Shown: one piece after another, positions 61,767 to 64,000 of the stretch
How the letters are laid out: every line of letters begins with the position of its first letter
Position numbering within the stretch: position 1 is the first letter of the stretch
Origin: a bacterium 336/3
Lineage (GTDB): Bacteria > Bacteroidota > Bacteroidia > Cytophagales > Thermonemataceae
DNA: 64,000 nt
NCBI GenBank assembly: GCA_001281695.1
Contig: LJIE01000001.1
Location: 3,433,521-3,497,520, forward strand
Direction: 5' to 3'
The notes under the pieces: generated by a model
The model's database searches: none
Told to the model about the DNA's origin: nothing
The model's input: only the letters and a program-made list of their open reading frames with translations
Made by a program: the position numbers and the translations under genes

Positions 61767-62357
61767 ATGATAACTAATGAAATCTATCCTACCACTGTAC
61801 TCGAACGTCCTCAAAAAGAAATCTTACTACAACAAAAAGCTTGTGTCATTTGGCTCATGGGACTTTCAGGAGCTGGAAAAAGTACTTTATCACATCATTT
61901 AGCACAAAAGTTACACCAAGAAGGTTTCTTGACTCAAAGCCTTGATGGGGACAACCTTAGAACAGGTTTGAACAGCAATTTAGGATTTTCGGAGGCCGAC
62001 CGTCTCGAAAATATTCGTAGAGCTGCTGAAGTAGCAAAACTTTTTTTAAATTGTGGTATCATTGTCATAGCTTCATTTATTTGCCCAACTCAAGCTACAC
62101 AAAATATGGTTAGAGATATTGTGGGGGCAGATTTTGTGGAAATTTTCATAAACTGTCCTTTGGAAATTTGCGAAGCCAGAGACGTAAAAGGCTTGTATGC
62201 AAAAGCCAGAGCAGGTGTAATCAAAGACTTTACAGGTATTGATAGCCCTTTTGAAGCCCCTCAATCTCCCGAATTGATAATCAATACACACTTAAATAGT
62301 TTAGAAGAGTGTATTGAGCAAATCTATGAGTTAGTTTTGCCAAAAATTAAGGCCTGA
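61767..62357 (+). CDS. cysC: Adenylylsulfate kinase (APS kinase)
   Basis: 196 aa P-loop kinase that converts APS to PAPS. Walker A WLMGLSGAGKSTLSHHLA, SLDGDNLRTGLNSNLGFSEADRLENIRRAAEVAKLF, ASFICPTQATQNMVRDIV, and the C-terminal DVKGLYAKARAGVIKDFTGIDSPFEAP are all canonical. No sulfurylase, APS reductase or transporter gene is beside it; the next gene, two bases later, encodes a MurG-like glycosyltransferase. PAPS made here might feed a sulfotransferase for a sulfated glycan or lipid; that is inference. Confidence 0.94.
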   Translation: MITNEIYPTTVLERPQKEILLQQKACVIWLMGLSGAGKSTLSHHLAQKLHQEGFLTQSLDGDNLRTGLNSNLGFSEADRLENIRRAAEVAKLFLNCGIIVIASFICPTQATQNMVRDIVGADFVEIFINCPLEICEARDVKGLYAKARAGVIKDFTGIDSPFEAPQSPELIINTHLNSLEECIEQIYELVLPKIKA

Positions 62358-62359
62358 GT

Positions 62360-63199
62360 ATGATTCTTTATTATGCCGTAGGTGGTGGCATGGGGCATTT
62401 GGCAAGAGCTTCTGCTGTTTTAAATACTCTACAAATACCCAAAGAGGCTGTAAAAGTACTTACAGCCTCTCCTTTTGCATCTTTATATTTCCAAGATTTA
62501 CCCGTTTTACCATTACCTGCTCACCTGAATAACGACCCAGAATTTTATGAAATTTGGCTCAAACAGCAATGTAAAAAATATGAGTTTACAGAAATTTGGG
62601 TTGATAGTTTTCCTTGTGGCATTTTGGGTGAACTTGGATGCTTGTTAGATTTACCTCTAAAATGGACATATCTTGCAAGAATCTTACATTGGGAAAACTA
62701 TTGTGGGCTTATTAAATTTACTCCTCCATTTCAAAGAGTTATTCAGCTGGAAATGCTTGAAACCTCACACCAAGATTTCTTAAAATCATTAGAGTGTCCT
62801 ATAGAGCATATATCTTTAGAATATCCTGTTTATCAAGATAATACAAAGAAAATATTTTCTCAAAACGATTGGTTAGTTGTTCATTCTGAACCTCAAACTG
62901 AAGTAGAAGAACTACTCGCCTATGCTCAAGACCAAGCCAATTTAGAAAATATTAAACCCCGATTTTGTTTGATTAGTCCTATCAAAAAAATAGATTTAGA
63001 CATTGATTTTGAACACTTTAACTTGTATCCCAGTCATCCATATTTCAATCAGGCAGGTAGAATTTTTACTGCTTGTGGATTCAATTCTATGACTCAAACC
63101 CTCCCCTTTCGAGAAAAACATCATTTTTTACCGTTTTTACGTCGTTTTGACAACCAATTTTTAAGAGCAACTTTACATAAAAAAGATAAATATTTTTAG
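62360..63199 (+). CDS. MurG-like (GT-B) glycosyltransferase
   Basis: 279 aa. The N-terminal LYYAVGGGMGHLARASAVLN is the GGxGH loop of MurG/GT28-type enzymes, and the C-terminal RIFTACGFNSMTQTLPFREKHHFLPFLRRFDNQF corresponds to the acceptor/donor-site region SGG.NT..E.L..g.P....P..DQ. It is shorter than MurG (about 350 aa), and the nucleotide-sugar signature is degenerate. It is two bases downstream of cysC and certainly co-transcribed. Donor and acceptor are unknown. Confidence 0.7.
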   Translation: MILYYAVGGGMGHLARASAVLNTLQIPKEAVKVLTASPFASLYFQDLPVLPLPAHLNNDPEFYEIWLKQQCKKYEFTEIWVDSFPCGILGELGCLLDLPLKWTYLARILHWENYCGLIKFTPPFQRVIQLEMLETSHQDFLKSLECPIEHISLEYPVYQDNTKKIFSQNDWLVVHSEPQTEVEELLAYAQDQANLENIKPRFCLISPIKKIDLDIDFEHFNLYPSHPYFNQAGRIFTACGFNSMTQTLPFREKHHFLPFLRRFDNQFLRATLHKKDKYF

Positions 63200-63204
63200 A
63201 AAAA

Positions 63205-63235
63205 TTGTATTTTTTAAATAAAAATCTTACCTTTG
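63205..63235 (+). promoter_or_regulatory. Bacteroidota-type promoter for the Lys-rich tailed protein
   Basis: TTG (63205-63207), a 20-base spacer and TACCTTTG (63228-63235), 34 bases before the ATG at 63270; TAnnTTTG consensus matched exactly. Confidence 0.68.
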
Positions 63236-63269
63236 CGGAAAATTTTTCATACTTTTAAAACTCTCTCTT

Positions 63270-63737
63270 ATGAAAGAACTATTGAAACACTTACCTGCCA
63301 TCAAAGGTTTTATTGAGGAGCGTACTACCGCTTTTCAAGAAATTAGTGATAATGTTCTTAAAAACTTCCTTAAAGAGGCTTATAAATTACCATTTCTTTT
63401 TCCTGTAAGAATTATCGTGAACGAAGATAAGTTTGTTAATTTTCTTTTTGATATGAGAAAAGACCTTTTTGAAGGAAAAAAGTTAGACATTGTAGATGAT
63501 TTAGAGAAGAAAGATGAGGTAAAAGAAAAAGATATTGTTGCTTCAAAAGAAGTTGTAGTAGAAGTACAAGAAAAGAAGCCTGTTGTAAAGAAAGAAGTTG
63601 CTAAAACTGTAGCAACTAAAACCAAAACAAAATCGAATGTAGTAGCAAAAGACACAAAAGTTGCTACAAACAATAAAAAAACCACCATAGCAAAAAATAC
63701 GAAAAGTACCACAAAAAAAGAAAAATTAGTGTCTTAA
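63270..63737 (+). CDS. Protein with histone-H1-like Lys/Thr/Val-rich tail
   Basis: 155 aa. Residues 1-78 form a folded-looking N-terminal part (KELLKHLPAIKGFIEERTTAFQEISDNVLKNFLKEAYKLPF, then FPVRIIVNEDKFVNFLFDM). Residues about 80-155 are low-complexity, rich in Lys, Thr, Val and Ala (VVKKEVAKTVATKTKTK, TTIAKNTKSTTKKEK), like the tails of histone-H1-like and AlgP proteins. The tail suggests binding to DNA, RNA or an acidic surface; no family is recognised for the N-terminal part. It has a strong promoter. Confidence 0.65.
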   Translation: MKELLKHLPAIKGFIEERTTAFQEISDNVLKNFLKEAYKLPFLFPVRIIVNEDKFVNFLFDMRKDLFEGKKLDIVDDLEKKDEVKEKDIVASKEVVVEVQEKKPVVKKEVAKTVATKTKTKSNVVAKDTKVATNNKKTTIAKNTKSTTKKEKLVS

Positions 63738-63750
63738 ACATAGATTTGTT

Positions 63751-64000
63751 TGGAAAAGTCTAACAAAAATATTTTCTATAAAATACGCATCAGCCTTCTA
63801 TTACTTGGAGGGCTGTTGGCGTTTTATTGGTTATATTTTTATTTTTTAGGTTTTTCTTTAGATGGTATCGACAGGGCCAATGCCCTCAAACAAGAATTAC
63901 CAGAACTTATTACTCAAAAGCAATACAATGAATCTATTAAAAAGAACTTTTATCTTTTATATTTGGATTCTTCACAGAGAGATGATAATTATTGGAATTT
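63751..64000 (+). CDS. Membrane protein of unknown function (5' part, cut by window edge)
   Basis: An open frame runs from a TTG at 63751 to the window end, 14 bases after the preceding stop. No ATG is available in frame after the in-frame stop at 63742-63744, so TTG (or ATT at 63745) is the likely start. It encodes EKSNKNIFYKIRISLLLL, a membrane helix (LGGLLAFYWLYFYFLGF), then LDGIDRANALKQELPELI and ESIKKNFYLLYLD. Predicted as a membrane-anchored protein with a periplasmic helical part. Family not recognised; the rest lies to the right. Confidence 0.6.

Noticed and set aside
63380-63712. 110-codon minus-strand ORF opposite the Lys-rich protein
   Set aside because: It is the mirror of a low-complexity AAA/GTA/ACA-rich tail, giving Phe/Ser/Thr-rich nonsense; the plus frame has a promoter and proper start.
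1-64000. CRISPR arrays, insertion sequences, prophage or rRNA
   Set aside because: No spaced direct-repeat array, transposase, integrase, terminal inverted repeats with target duplication or rRNA-like sequence was seen.

Overview
This window is chromosomal DNA from a member of the Bacteroidota, most likely a Cytophagales-type gliding or marine/soil bacterium. The evidence is AT-rich sequence; type IX secretion (T9SS) C-terminal sorting tails on two secreted enzymes; a PorZ-like and a PorE-like T9SS accessory protein; flavobacterial-type carotenoid genes; Bacteroidota-style promoters (TTG, 18-21 bp, TAnnTTTG) in place of E. coli -35/-10 boxes; and almost no Shine-Dalgarno sequences. No rRNA, insertion sequence, prophage, CRISPR array or integron was seen. 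One tRNA (Cys) is present. Species assignment is not possible from the sequence alone.

Layout. 0-6.8 kb: the 3' end of a DUF1501 gene, a secreted endonuclease I with a T9SS tail, a lipoprotein/Crp-Fnr/flavodoxin/DoxX group, a bacilliredoxin and a stand-alone Lon N-domain protein. 6.9-19.9 kb: housekeeping genes hslU, glmM, porZ-like, lepB, nhaD and scpA, interspersed with a serpin, a RanBP2-type zinc-finger membrane protein, a UMF1-type transporter and a DedA protein. A gene interrupted by an in-frame TGA lies just upstream of glmM. 20-24.4 kb: two secreted lytic enzymes, a subtilase lipoprotein and a PGRP-type amidase with a T9SS tail. They share an almost identical promoter architecture and signal-peptide start. 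24.4-38 kb: a TPR/HTH membrane regulator, a DMP19-like protein, ung, a TolC-like channel, ACMSD, a very large PAS/GAF/HAMP receptor without a kinase, a CruF-like carotenoid protein and a PorE-like OmpA protein.

38-51 kb: a HEAT-like protein, tRNA-Cys, an isolated nuoA, a radical SAM/SPASM protein, then a minus-strand block with four tandem paralogous four-cysteine lipoproteins followed by udk, rdgB, a TrpF-like protein lacking its catalytic cysteine, and a type II NADH dehydrogenase. YebC and CorA follow. 51-64 kb: lycopene cyclase, a class I aminotransferase, dihydrolipoyl dehydrogenase, a PAS histidine kinase with its receiver partner, acyl-CoA dehydrogenase, an AraC regulator, a TPR/crystallin-J1 pair, cysC with a MurG-like glycosyltransferase, a Lys-rich tailed protein, and the 5' end of a membrane protein.

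The observations most worth following are: the duplicated promoter module (three direct repeats spaced 21 and 11 bp, plus a TAnnTTTG box and a CTTGCAAG palindrome) in front of the subtilase and amidase; the four-gene CxC lipoprotein array; the TGA-interrupted reading frame coupled to glmM; and the TrpF-like protein without its cysteine. All functions are read from sequence motifs by eye; no database search was run.
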